This document shows positions 1 to 7,043 of a stretch of 10,425 nucleotides of DNA, in pieces; positions within the stretch are counted from its first letter, which is position 1; each line of letters starts with the position of its first letter. The stretch is from Thermoleophilia bacterium (GTDB lineage: Bacteria; Actinomycetota; Thermoleophilia; Miltoncostaeales; Miltoncostaeaceae): assembly GCA_016463385.1 (NCBI GenBank), contig JAEMRL010000007.1, positions 1-10,425 of the forward strand, in the 5' to 3' direction. Below the pieces are notes generated by a model, which worked only from the letters and a program-made list of their open reading frames with translations, had not been told where the DNA came from and searched no databases. A program made the translations under genes and the position numbers.

Positions 1-1095
1 GGTGTAGGTGAAGGTCGCCGAGCCGGAGAAGCCCGGCGGGGGCGTGTAGGTCGCGGTGGTGCCCTTGAGGGTCACCGCTCCGCGCCCGGCCGGCGGCTGG
101 GCGACGGCGAGCGTGACGGCGCTGGCGCCGGCGGTCACCATGCAGCTCGCGAGGGTGGTCTGGGCGTCGGTGCAGTCGCTCCTGCGCGTCTTTACCGAGG
201 CGCCCACGACGCTCGCCGAGAGCGGGACCGCGACGGGCGAGCCGGTCGGCGTGGCGACCGAGGCGGGGCTCGCGACCACGCCCGGGATCGTCACGGAGGC
301 GGCCTCGACGGTGTTGTTGGCCTCGTTCGACTCCTGGTAGAGCCCGTCGGGATCGACCGTCGCGCGCAACCGGTAGGTGCCCGGCGTGACGCCGGTCACA
401 TCGACCCACTGGTCGTAGAGCTGCGAGCCGTAGAAGTCGCCCCAGTCGGCCTGGATGCCCATCCTCAGCAGGCCGGTGTACCCCGGCTGGCCGGACGCGC
501 AGGCGCCGTTCGCCCCGGTGCCCGCGGGGTAGCGGGCGGGGGTGCCGGAGGCCGGCGGGCCCCAGCTGTCGTAGAGGCAGAAGCCCGCGTAGTTCTTGGC
601 CGCCTCGGCGACGGGGGCGCCGGCCGGAGTCAGCAGCGTGTAGGACGCGATCCGCTGGGAGTGGAAGTGGTCGTGCCCGTAGGCCGACGAGTAGCGCAGC
701 GCGTTCGGCTGGCCCGCGCCGCCAGAGCCGAGCGCCCGGTCCTCCGCTCCGGGGGCGCCGCCCGGGAAGCTCTTGGGTGAGCCGATGCCTCCCGGGTCGC
801 CGCCGTTCCAGATGCGCTGGTACGTGGTCCCCGCGGCGTCGCGGTAGACCTCGAACGCGCCGCCCCCCACGTTCAGGATCACGGTGTCGAAGCGGTACAG
901 CGTGCGCCCGGGGATCTGTCGCGTGTCGACCCAGCGGTCGTTGACGTTCGACAGGCCGGTCGGCAGGAGCGGCGCGAGGTCCGGGGTGTCGGCCGGGGCG
1001 GCCGCGGTGCCGAGGCCGACGAGGAGGCCGCAGCCGGCGAGCGCGGCCACCATGCCCCCGAGGGCGGTCCGGCGTATGGCGTGCGGGCGGGGCAT
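1..1095 (-). CDS. Secreted lysyl oxidase family protein with C-terminal Ig-like region (3' end outside window)
   Basis: The ATG at 1095 opens a frame of 365 codons without a stop that runs off the left edge, so the C-terminus is missing. Residues 1-33 look like a signal peptide: basic start (RR at 8-9), hydrophobic stretch, AAA-AP cleavage site. LAGC at 19-22 resembles a lipobox, but the hydrophobic run continues past it, so secretion is more likely. Residues about 45-270 match the lysyl oxidase domain: copper site H-D-H-F-H-S at 141-146, the segment AAKNYAGFCLYD at 165-176, and FYGSQLYDQWVDVTGV at 221-236, followed by PGTYRL and ESNEANN. In animal LOX the copper motif is HxHxH and the lysine tyrosylquinone cofactor forms from one Lys and one Tyr; K167 and Y222 fall at those places. 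Residues about 271-365 resemble a bacterial Ig/cadherin-like domain (TATYTPPPGFSGSATFTYT). Likely an extracellular copper amine oxidase; the substrate is unknown. Confidence 0.85.
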   Translation of the reverse strand, partial: MPRPHAIRRTALGGMVAALAGCGLLVGLGTAAAPADTPDLAPLLPTGLSNVNDRWVDTRQIPGRTLYRFDTVILNVGGGAFEVYRDAAGTTYQRIWNGGDPGGIGSPKSFPGGAPGAEDRALGSGGAGQPNALRYSSAYGHDHFHSQRIASYTLLTPAGAPVAEAAKNYAGFCLYDSWGPPASGTPARYPAGTGANGACASGQPGYTGLLRMGIQADWGDFYGSQLYDQWVDVTGVTPGTYRLRATVDPDGLYQESNEANNTVEAASVTIPGVVASPASVATPTGSPVAVPLSASVVGASVKTRRSDCTDAQTTLASCMVTAGASAVTLAVAQPPAGRGAVTLKGTTATYTPPPGFSGSATFTYT

Positions 1096-1146
1096 GAGCG
1101 CCAACCTAGACCGGTATCCGGCGCCCACGCCCCCCGGCGGTGGAGA

Positions 1147-1174
1147 TCATTACATCCGGCTTACCGCTGGTTCC
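1147..1174 (-). promoter_or_regulatory. Weak candidate promoter for the lysyl oxidase gene
   Basis: In the 98-bp gap upstream of the lysyl oxidase start, the minus strand reads GGAACC (1174-1169), 16 bases, then TAATGA (1152-1147), in an AT-rich patch unusual for this DNA. GGAAC is the typical -35 box of ECF sigma factors, but the second box is not a clear ECF -10. The start codon would lie about 50 bases downstream. This rests on pattern matching alone. Confidence 0.2.
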
Positions 1175-1193
1175 CGCAGACCCGGCGGCAGGG

Positions 1194-1595
1194 TCACTGG
1201 CCGCCGTGGTACTCCGCGTCGGTGACGTGCGGGAGCCAGTGCGTGGCGACGCCGTCCTCGGCGTGCTCGTGCAGGGCCAGGTGGGTCATGAAGTGCTCGG
1301 GCGCCGCGCCGTGCCAGTGCTCCTCGCCCGGCTCGAAGCGGATCGTGTCGCCGGCGCGGATGATCTCGGGCGGGGCGCCGCGGCGCTGGGCCAGGCCGAC
1401 GCCCTCGGTGACGTGCAGCACCTGGCCGATCGGGTGCGTGTGCCAGGCCGTGCGCGCGCCGGGCGTGAAGTGGACGCTCACGATGTGCAGCCGCGAGGGC
1501 GGCGGCGGCGCCGCGATGTCGTCGATCCACACCTGACCGGTGAACCAGTCGGCCGGCCCCGGCCGGGTGCTCGAGTGGGTCCGGGTGATCTCCAT
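1194..1595 (-). CDS. Small cupin, hydroxynitrile lyase-like (133 aa)
   Basis: A single-domain cupin of 133 residues. The first cupin motif is at 46-58 (PGARTAWHTHPIG then Q58) and the second around 82-95 (GDTIRFEPGEEHWH). The probable metal ligands are H52, H54, Q58 and H93. Spacing and wording closely follow the manganese cupin hydroxynitrile lyase of Granulicella (GtHNL) as I remember it: ADWFTG near residue 15, ARTAWHTHP, GEKHWHGAAP and MTHLA, with H95 and H105 at the extra active-site histidines. Many such proteins are annotated only as quercetin-dioxygenase-like or carboxymuconolactone-associated cupins, so cyanohydrin cleavage is possible rather than shown. The start is supported by GAAAGG six bases upstream. 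It lies 72 bp downstream of the oxidoreductase gene on the same strand and is probably cytoplasmic, as no signal peptide is seen. Confidence 0.88.
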   Translation of the reverse strand: MEITRTHSSTRPGPADWFTGQVWIDDIAAPPPPSRLHIVSVHFTPGARTAWHTHPIGQVLHVTEGVGLAQRRGAPPEIIRAGDTIRFEPGEEHWHGAAPEHFMTHLALHEHAEDGVATHWLPHVTDAEYHGGQ

Positions 1596-1601
1596 GTCGC
1601 G

Positions 1602-1607
1602 CCTTTC
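1602..1607 (-). promoter_or_regulatory. Ribosome binding site of the cupin gene
   Basis: The minus strand reads GAAAGG with six bases before the ATG at 1595-1593. It is one of only two convincing Shine-Dalgarno sites in the window and supports this start. Confidence 0.55.
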
Positions 1608-1639
1608 GTCGTCTCGCGTGTGTCGGCATCCTGCCGGTT

Positions 1640-1663
1640 CGCGCGGCCCTCCGGAGCGGCGCG
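1640..1663 (-). terminator. Possible GC hairpin terminator after the oxidoreductase gene
   Basis: Four bases after the oxidoreductase stop codon the minus strand can fold into a stem of five pairs, one C-C mismatch and four more pairs (one G-U), with loop CGGA. A second small hairpin (CGGCA/TGCCG, 1624-1636) follows. Neither is followed by a run of T, so they may slow or stop transcription, protect the mRNA end, or mean nothing in such GC-rich DNA. Confidence 0.3.
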
Positions 1664-1667
1664 AGGC

Positions 1668-4088
1668 TCAGGACATGTGCGACGGCTCGGGCGCGTCCTT
1701 GTGGACGACTCCGGCACCGGGGGTCGTGACCGGCGCGGCCGCCGGCGGCTCGAGCCGGATGATCACCGACTTCGAGGCGGGGCAGAGGCTGCCGAGCGCG
1801 ACCGAGTCGAGCGGGACCAGTGGGTTCGTCTCGGGGTAGTAGGCGGCCGCGCATCCACGGGGCGTCGGGTACGGGACGACGCGGAAGCCCCGCACGCGGC
1901 GCTCGGCGCCGTCCTCCCACTCCGACACCAGATCGACGCGCTGACCGTCCTCCAGGCCGAAGGCGCCGATGTCGTCGGGGTGCAGGAAGACCACCCGGCG
2001 CCCTCCCGAGATCCCGCGGTAACGATCGTCGAGCCCGTAGATGGTCGTGTTGAACTGGTCGTGGCTGCGCAGGGTCTGCAGCAGCAGGCGGCCCTCGGGG
2101 ACGGTGACGACCTCGGCGGGGCTCGCCGAGAACACGGCGCGCTTCGACGGCGTGGTGAACTCGCGCCGGTCGCGCGGGGGGTGCGGCAGGGTGAAGCCCC
2201 CGGGCTCCGCCGCGCGGCGCGAGTAGTCCTCGCAGCCGGGGATCACCCGTGCGATGTGGGCGCGCACCGCGTCGTAGTCGTCCTCGAACGCGTCCCAGCC
2301 GATCCCGGCCACGGCGGGCGCGCGGCCGGAGAGCGCGCGGGCCATGCCGCAGACGATCGACATCTCCGAGCGCAGCAGGGGCCCGGCCGGATCGAGCCGG
2401 CCGCGGGAGGCGTGGACGGACGACATCGAGTCCTCGACCGTGACGAACTGCTCGCCGGACGCCTGGACGTCGCGCTCGCTACGCCCGAGCGCGGGCAGGA
2501 TCAGCGCCGTGCGCCCGCAGACGACGTGGGAGCGGTTGAGCTTGGTGGAGACCTGGACGGTGAGGTCGGCCGAGCGCAGCGCGGCGAAGGTCACCTCACT
2601 GTCGGGCGTCGCGGCGGCGAAGTTGCCGCCCATGCCGATGAACACGCGGGCCCGCCCGTCGCGCAGCGCGCGGATCGCCTCGACCACCGCGAGGCCCGGT
2701 TCGCGCGGCGGCGAGAAGCCGCACTCGGCCTCGATCGCGTCGAGGAACCAGGCCGGCGGGCGCTCCCAGATGCCCATGGTGCGGTCGCCCTGCACGTTGG
2801 AGTGCCCGCGCACCGGGCAGAGCCCGGCGCCCGGGCGCCCGATGTTGCCCTGCAGCAGGGCGACGTTCACGAACTCCTTGATCGTCGCGACCGCGTTGCG
2901 GTGCTGGGTGATGCCCATCGCCCAGCAGATCACCGTGCGCGGCGAGTCGACGAACATCGCCGCGGCGGCCTCGATCTCCTCGCGCGTGAGGCCGGTGGCG
3001 CGCAGCACGTGGTCCCAGTCGAGGCCGCGCACGTTGGCCGCCCAGGCGTCGAACCCCTCGGTGCTCTCCTCGATGAATGCCCGGTCGAGCACGGCGCCGG
3101 GGCGGCCGGTATCGGCGGCGGCCTCCTCGGCCTCGAGGATCAGCGCGCCGATCGCCTGGAAGAGGGGCAGGTCGCCGTTCACCCGGATCGCCAGGTGGCG
3201 GTCGGCCAGGTCGGTGCCGCCGCCCACGATGCCGCGGGGCGTCTGCGGGTTGCGGAAGTTGATCAGCCCGGCCTCGGGCAGCGGGTTGATCGCCAGGATG
3301 CGCGCGCCGCGCTTCTTGGCGGTCTCGAGTGCGCTCAGCATCCGCGGGTGGTTGGTCCCCGGGTTCTGGCCGGCGATCACGATCAGCGAGGCCGCGTGGA
3401 CGTCCTCCAGCGACACGGAGCCCTTGCCGATGCCGATCACCTCCGCGAGGGCGACGGAGGTCGACTCGTGGCACATGTTGGAGCAGTCGGGCAGGTTGTT
3501 GGTGCCGAAGGCGCGCGCGAGCAGGCCGTAGGAGAAGGCCGCCTCGTTGGACGTGCGCCCCGAGGTGTAGAAGACGGCCTCGTCGGGGCCCGCCAGGCCA
3601 CCGAGGTGGTCGCCGATCAGCGCGAACGCCTCGTCCCAGCCGATCTCCTCGTAGCGCTCGGCGCCGTCGCGCCGCACCATCGGATGGGTGAGGCGCCCCT
3701 GCTGGCCGAGCCAGTAGTCGCTGCGCTCGTCGAGCTCGGCGATCGTGTGACGCGCGAAGAACTCCGGGCCGACGCGCCGGAGCGTCCCCTCCTCGGCGAC
3801 GGCCTTCGCGCCGTTCTCGCAGAACTCGGCGGCGTGCCGGTGGCCGGGGTCGGGGTCGGCCCAGGCGCAGCCCTGGCAGTCGAAGCCGTCGGCCTGGTTG
3901 ACCCGGCGCAGGGTCTTCGAGGTGCGGGCCACGCCCATCTCGCCGACGGCGTGGGCGAGGGCCGTGCGCACGGCCGTCAGCCCGGCCGACGTGCGCTGCG
4001 GCCCGGAGACCCGGATCGCCGTCTCGTCGATGTCGGGCTCGGGCGCGGGCATGCTCGCGTCGCGACGGCGGGAACGGTTCCGGGCCAT
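1668..4088 (-). CDS. Molybdopterin oxidoreductase alpha subunit, FdhF/YdeP type (806 aa)
   Basis: A cytoplasmic molybdenum (or tungsten) oxidoreductase of the DMSO-reductase superfamily, in the clade of formate-dehydrogenase-like alpha subunits that includes E. coli YdeP (about 760 aa). Visible landmarks: C71-x2-C74 in FDCQGCAW and C90 in FCENGAKA; DCSNMCHEST at 201-210, where C206 sits at the Sec/Cys metal-ligand position of FdhH and is followed by H207; GQNPGTNHPRM at 240-250; GNIGRPGAG and RGHSNVQGD at 414-435; GMGGNFAAATPD at 485-496; and a C-terminal molybdopterin-dinucleotide-binding domain from about 665 to 780. There is no twin-arginine signal. The N-terminal cysteine pattern is unlike the four-cysteine [4Fe-4S] motif of true formate dehydrogenases, so an iron-sulfur cluster is uncertain. 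No electron-transfer subunits lie nearby. The true substrate is unknown; formate is only suggested by fdhD upstream. No clear ribosome binding site precedes the ATG at 4088; M13 is an alternative start. Confidence 0.92.
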   Translation of the reverse strand: MARNRSRRRDASMPAPEPDIDETAIRVSGPQRTSAGLTAVRTALAHAVGEMGVARTSKTLRRVNQADGFDCQGCAWADPDPGHRHAAEFCENGAKAVAEEGTLRRVGPEFFARHTIAELDERSDYWLGQQGRLTHPMVRRDGAERYEEIGWDEAFALIGDHLGGLAGPDEAVFYTSGRTSNEAAFSYGLLARAFGTNNLPDCSNMCHESTSVALAEVIGIGKGSVSLEDVHAASLIVIAGQNPGTNHPRMLSALETAKKRGARILAINPLPEAGLINFRNPQTPRGIVGGGTDLADRHLAIRVNGDLPLFQAIGALILEAEEAAADTGRPGAVLDRAFIEESTEGFDAWAANVRGLDWDHVLRATGLTREEIEAAAAMFVDSPRTVICWAMGITQHRNAVATIKEFVNVALLQGNIGRPGAGLCPVRGHSNVQGDRTMGIWERPPAWFLDAIEAECGFSPPREPGLAVVEAIRALRDGRARVFIGMGGNFAAATPDSEVTFAALRSADLTVQVSTKLNRSHVVCGRTALILPALGRSERDVQASGEQFVTVEDSMSSVHASRGRLDPAGPLLRSEMSIVCGMARALSGRAPAVAGIGWDAFEDDYDAVRAHIARVIPGCEDYSRRAAEPGGFTLPHPPRDRREFTTPSKRAVFSASPAEVVTVPEGRLLLQTLRSHDQFNTTIYGLDDRYRGISGGRRVVFLHPDDIGAFGLEDGQRVDLVSEWEDGAERRVRGFRVVPYPTPRGCAAAYYPETNPLVPLDSVALGSLCPASKSVIIRLEPPAAAPVTTPGAGVVHKDAPEPSHMS

Positions 4089-4125
4089 GGCTGACCATAC
4101 CCCGCGCCCGGAGTCGCGGGTCGCG

Positions 4126-4977
4126 TCAGCCGGCGGCGTTCACGAGCGCGAGGCAGTAGGCGACGGCCTGGACGCCGATCCCGGGGATCGGCCCGGCCGG
4201 GGCCGAGACGGGGGGGACGGCCTCGGCGATCTCCCGGGCGGAGGACGCATACCCGTCGGGCTGCCCGGAGGAGCCCGAGAAGGAGCCCATCCCCCCGTTG
4301 GGCGGCGACGCGAAGACGCCGGAGAAGTTGCCGACGGCAGTCGCCGTCTCCGAGTCCGGATCGATGCTCGACGACGCTGCGGATGGCGTGACGGTCCACG
4401 TCCCCGTGTACGTCCGCGCGCCGGCGTAGCCGGGGGTGTAGCTGCCGGGTGCCGTACCGCTCCCGCCCGACACCGCCACCGCACCCGAGAGCAGGACCGT
4501 GCCCGCCGGACAACTCGCCTGCGCCGTCGCCCTGGTGGCCATGTGGGCGGTGCGGTCGGGGCATGTGTTCGCGAAGCAGTCGCTGTAGGCGCCTGGGAAC
4601 CCGGGGTAGACCTGCGGGGTGGCGCTCGGGCCGACCACGCGGATCCGCGCGAGCCCGGATGCTCCCTCCGCCTGGACGCGGCCCTGGGCCTGGACGCCGA
4701 CGGGCAGGGGGCCGCGGAGACGCATCACCATTCCCCGGATCTTCGAACCGTCGATCGCGTTCCGATCGATGTGGACGTTCCGGATCGACCCCGGCGCGAT
4801 GTGCGACGCGCGGACGGCCTCGGGCTGGATCGCGCGCGCCGAGACCGACCGGTCGGCGAGCTGGGGCGCGACGGCGACCGCCGTCCCGGAGCAGGCGGCG
4901 ATCAGGGCCAGGGTCGCGGTGATGTTGGCGTAGGTCGGGCGCGGAAGGCGACGGCGGCACTCGCGGGTATCGGACAT
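4126..4977 (-). CDS. Secreted or lipid-anchored protein of unknown function with five-residue repeats (283 aa)
   Basis: I do not recognise a named family. The N-terminus is basic (RECRRRLPRP) then hydrophobic (residues about 17-36), matching an export signal. IAAC at 26-29 fits a lipobox with C29 as lipidation site, although cleavage after AVA further on is also possible. Residues 40-80 hold a strict five-residue periodicity: L40, V45, I50, V55, I60, I65, I70, I75 and I80. The rest is rich in Gly, Ser, Thr and Pro, with cysteines in SDCFANTCPD and ASCPAG and one near the C-terminus. The ATG at 4977 is chosen because it gives a normal signal-peptide start; a GTG at 5004 would add nine residues. 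It lies between fdhD (51 bp) and the oxidoreductase (37 bp) on the same strand, so it may be co-transcribed. A link to molybdenum metabolism is not visible in the protein. Confidence 0.75.
   Translation of the reverse strand: MSDTRECRRRLPRPTYANITATLALIAACSGTAVAVAPQLADRSVSARAIQPEAVRASHIAPGSIRNVHIDRNAIDGSKIRGMVMRLRGPLPVGVQAQGRVQAEGASGLARIRVVGPSATPQVYPGFPGAYSDCFANTCPDRTAHMATRATAQASCPAGTVLLSGAVAVSGGSGTAPGSYTPGYAGARTYTGTWTVTPSAASSSIDPDSETATAVGNFSGVFASPPNGGMGSFSGSSGQPDGYASSAREIAEAVPPVSAPAGPIPGIGVQAVAYCLALVNAAG
4738..4860 (-). repeat. Pentad repeat region inside the secreted protein
   Basis: This encodes residues 40-80 of the secreted protein, where Leu, Val or Ile returns every fifth residue through nine positions (for example IAPGS IRNVH IDRNA IDGSK). 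The repeat is at the protein level; the DNA is not obviously repeated. Such spacing suits a short beta-helix-like stalk next to the membrane, which is an inference. Confidence 0.6.
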
Positions 4978-5028
4978 GCCCCGACTACGGCATGGAGCGG
5001 GCACGACCTGAGCCCCGGGGACGGCCCG

Positions 5029-5844
5029 TCAGCCGAGGATGCGCTCCGGGTGCGTGTAGACGTTGTACCCGTCGCCGCGCAGGAAGCCCACCAGGGTCAG
5101 CCCGAACCGCTCGGCGGCGTCGGCGGCGAGACTCGAGGGCGCAGAGACGGAGGCGACAAGGCCGATGCCCGCGACGGCCGCCTTCTGCACGATCTCGAAG
5201 CCGGCGCGCCCCGAGACCATCAGGGCGCGGTCGGCCAGGGGCAGCGCGTCGTCGAGGGCGGCGACGCCGACCACCTTGTCGACCGCGTTGTGGCGCCCGA
5301 TGTCCTCGCGGACGCAGAGCAACGCGCCGCCGGGGTCGAACAGGCCCGCCGCGTGGAGCCCGCCGGTCTGGTCGAAGACCCGCTGCCCGGCGCGCAGCGC
5401 ACCGGGCAGGCCGAGCAGCACACCCCGCGTCAGAACCGGCCCGGCGGCGAGGGGCGCGCAGCGCACCTCGACCTCGTCGAGGCTGGTGGTGCCGCAGATC
5501 CCGCAGGCCGAGGTGGCCGCGACCCGGCGCGCCTCGCCGATCACCGCGGCGGCCGTGGTGGTGACGGTCACGACGTTGAAGAGCTGCTCGCCCTCCACGT
5601 CGTCGCAGTAGGCCACGCGGCGGATCGAGCCGGGCTCCACCACGCCCTCGGTCACGAGGAACCCGGCCGCCAGGGCGAAGTCGTCGCCCGGCGTGCGCAT
5701 GGTCACCGCGACGGGCACGGTGACGCCCGAGGGATCGGTGACCCGGATCTCCATCGGCTCCTCCGCGGCCAGCCGGTCGCGGCGCACGCGCCGCTCGTCC
5801 CCGCGTACGGAGAGGACCTGCCGCCGGGGCGCGCTCGCGCTCAT
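5029..5844 (-). CDS. fdhD: FdhD, sulfur carrier/sulfurtransferase for formate dehydrogenase (271 aa)
   Basis: FdhD takes sulfur from a cysteine desulfurase and passes it to the molybdenum cofactor of formate dehydrogenases, which are inactive without it. The family signatures are clear: AVTMRTPGDDFALAAGFLVTEG at about 46-67, the catalytic cysteine pair in SACGICGTTS (C114 and C117), EDIGRHNAVDK at 180-190, SGRAGFEIVQKAA at 211-223, and a C-terminal GDGYNVYTHPERI. The length is normal. It is the first gene of the leftward set leading through the secreted protein to the FdhF-like oxidoreductase, which is the expected client. The start at 5844 gives a usual N-terminus (RRVRRDRLAAEEPMEIRV), but no Shine-Dalgarno sequence precedes it and moeA begins 14 bp away on the other strand. 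Confidence 0.96.
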   Translation of the reverse strand: MSASAPRRQVLSVRGDERRVRRDRLAAEEPMEIRVTDPSGVTVPVAVTMRTPGDDFALAAGFLVTEGVVEPGSIRRVAYCDDVEGEQLFNVVTVTTTAAAVIGEARRVAATSACGICGTTSLDEVEVRCAPLAAGPVLTRGVLLGLPGALRAGQRVFDQTGGLHAAGLFDPGGALLCVREDIGRHNAVDKVVGVAALDDALPLADRALMVSGRAGFEIVQKAAVAGIGLVASVSAPSSLAADAAERFGLTLVGFLRGDGYNVYTHPERILG

Positions 5845-5858
5845 GAGACGATCACGGC
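5845..5858. promoter_or_regulatory. 14-bp divergent gap between fdhD and moeA
   Basis: Only 14 bases separate the fdhD start codon (minus) from the moeA start codon (plus). moeA cannot begin further upstream, because an in-frame TGA at 5844-5846 is followed by no start codon before 5859. Any divergent promoter must therefore overlap the coding sequences, or the transcripts are nearly leaderless. GACGAT at 5847-5852 could serve as a weak -10 for a leaderless moeA message; this is speculative. Confidence 0.4.
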
Positions 5859-7043
5859 ATGAGCGTACGACGTGGCATCGGAGTGCAGGAGGCCCTCGAC
5901 CTCGCCCACGGGCTCGCGCCGGCGATGCCCGCGGAGCCGGTGCCGGTTCCCGAGGCCGCCGGCCGCGTGCTGGCGGAGGACGTCCGGGCCGGCCGCGACC
6001 TGCCGGCGCACGCCGGCTCGGCGATGGACGGCTGGGCCGTTCGGGCGGCCGACACGCCCGGGCCCCTGACCATGACCGGCGAGAGCGCGGCCGGGCTCCC
6101 GGCCGGCGTCGCCCTCGCCCCCGGGTGCGCCATCGCGGTCTCGACCGGCGCCTCGCTGCCCGAGGGCGCCGACGCGGTGGCGCGGCGCGAGATCGCGCGC
6201 GTGGACGGGACGACGGTGGTCGTGACGGAGGCCGTCGCGGCCGGGCGCGACGTGCGCCGGCGCGGCGAGACGATCCGCGAGGGCGAGCTGCTGCTCGGCC
6301 GCGGCCACCGGGTGGCCCCGCATGAGGTGGGAGCCCTCGGCGCGATGGGCCGGGCCGAGGTGCGCTGCGCGCGCCGCCCCCGCGTCGCGATCCTCGCCAC
6401 CGGCGCCGAGCTCGTCGCGCTCGGCGCCGCCGCGGGCCCGGACGAGGTCCACGACTCCAGCCGCCACGGGCTCGCCGCGCAGGCGGTGGCCGCCGGCGCG
6501 CTGGTCGTCGCCTCGGTGACGGTGGGCGACCATCTCGGGGACACGGTCGCCGCGCTGGCGGCGCTGCTCGACGCGGCCGGCGGCGGCCGGCCGGACGTCG
6601 TCGTGACCAACGGCGGCATCTCGGCCGGTGACCACGACCTGGTGCGCCCGGCCCTGGAGCGGCTCGGGGTGGAGGAGGTCGCCCGTGGCGTCCGCGCGCG
6701 GCCCGTCCACCCCACCTACCTGGGCCGCCGCGGCGACCAGGTGGTGCTGGGGCTGCCCGGCAACCCCGCCTCGGCCGCGGTCGCCTTCCACCTGCTCGGG
6801 CGGCCCCTGCTCGGCGCGCGGAACGACTGGTGGCACCGGGCGCCGCTGACCGCGGCGGCCGAGACGCGGCCCGGGCGCGCCGAACTGCTGCGCTGTGTGG
6901 AGGGGCCGGAGGGGCTCACGCCGCGACCCGACCAGGGCCCTCACGCGGTGACGTCGCTGTCCGGCGCGACGGCGCTCGCCTGGGTGGGCGAGGACGAGGA
7001 CGGCACGGCCGGGTCGCTGGTGCGCTTCTCGCGACTCGCCTGA
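5859..7043 (+). CDS. moeA: MoeA, molybdopterin molybdenumtransferase (394 aa)
   Basis: MoeA inserts molybdate into adenylylated molybdopterin, giving active molybdenum cofactor in the cytoplasm. Family landmarks in order: VPEAAGRVLAEDV (30-42), LPAHAGSAMDGWAVRA (48-62ff, the MDG-aromatic-A motif), TGASLPEGADAVARRE (96-111), RRPRVAILATGAELV (172-186), VHDSSRHGLAAQ (197-208), VTNGGISAGDHD (249-260) and GLPGNPASA (298-306). The C-terminal domain IV ends with PHAVTSLSGATALA. The length is typical (about 400). It is the only plus-strand gene here, divergent from fdhD and convergent with mobA, whose tail overlaps its last 34 codons. No Shine-Dalgarno sequence is seen. Confidence 0.95.
   Translation: MSVRRGIGVQEALDLAHGLAPAMPAEPVPVPEAAGRVLAEDVRAGRDLPAHAGSAMDGWAVRAADTPGPLTMTGESAAGLPAGVALAPGCAIAVSTGASLPEGADAVARREIARVDGTTVVVTEAVAAGRDVRRRGETIREGELLLGRGHRVAPHEVGALGAMGRAEVRCARRPRVAILATGAELVALGAAAGPDEVHDSSRHGLAAQAVAAGALVVASVTVGDHLGDTVAALAALLDAAGGGRPDVVVTNGGISAGDHDLVRPALERLGVEEVARGVRARPVHPTYLGRRGDQVVLGLPGNPASAAVAFHLLGRPLLGARNDWWHRAPLTAAAETRPGRAELLRCVEGPEGLTPRPDQGPHAVTSLSGATALAWVGEDEDGTAGSLVRFSRLA

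Noticed and set aside
1096..1193. Possible small gene or RNA in the longest gap
   Set aside because: No open frame with a start signal, and no strong hairpin or known RNA motif; only the weak promoter-like boxes reported above.
1140..4094. Open frame of 984 codons on the plus strand opposite the oxidoreductase gene
   Set aside because: Its translation is Arg/Ala/Gly/Val/Asp-rich with no motifs and no start signal. It mirrors the real minus-strand genes, as expected for stop-poor antisense frames at this GC content.
3898..5862. Open frame of 654 codons on the plus strand across fdhD and the secreted protein gene
   Set aside because: It runs antisense to clearly recognised genes and crosses their boundaries; its composition is that of a shadow frame.
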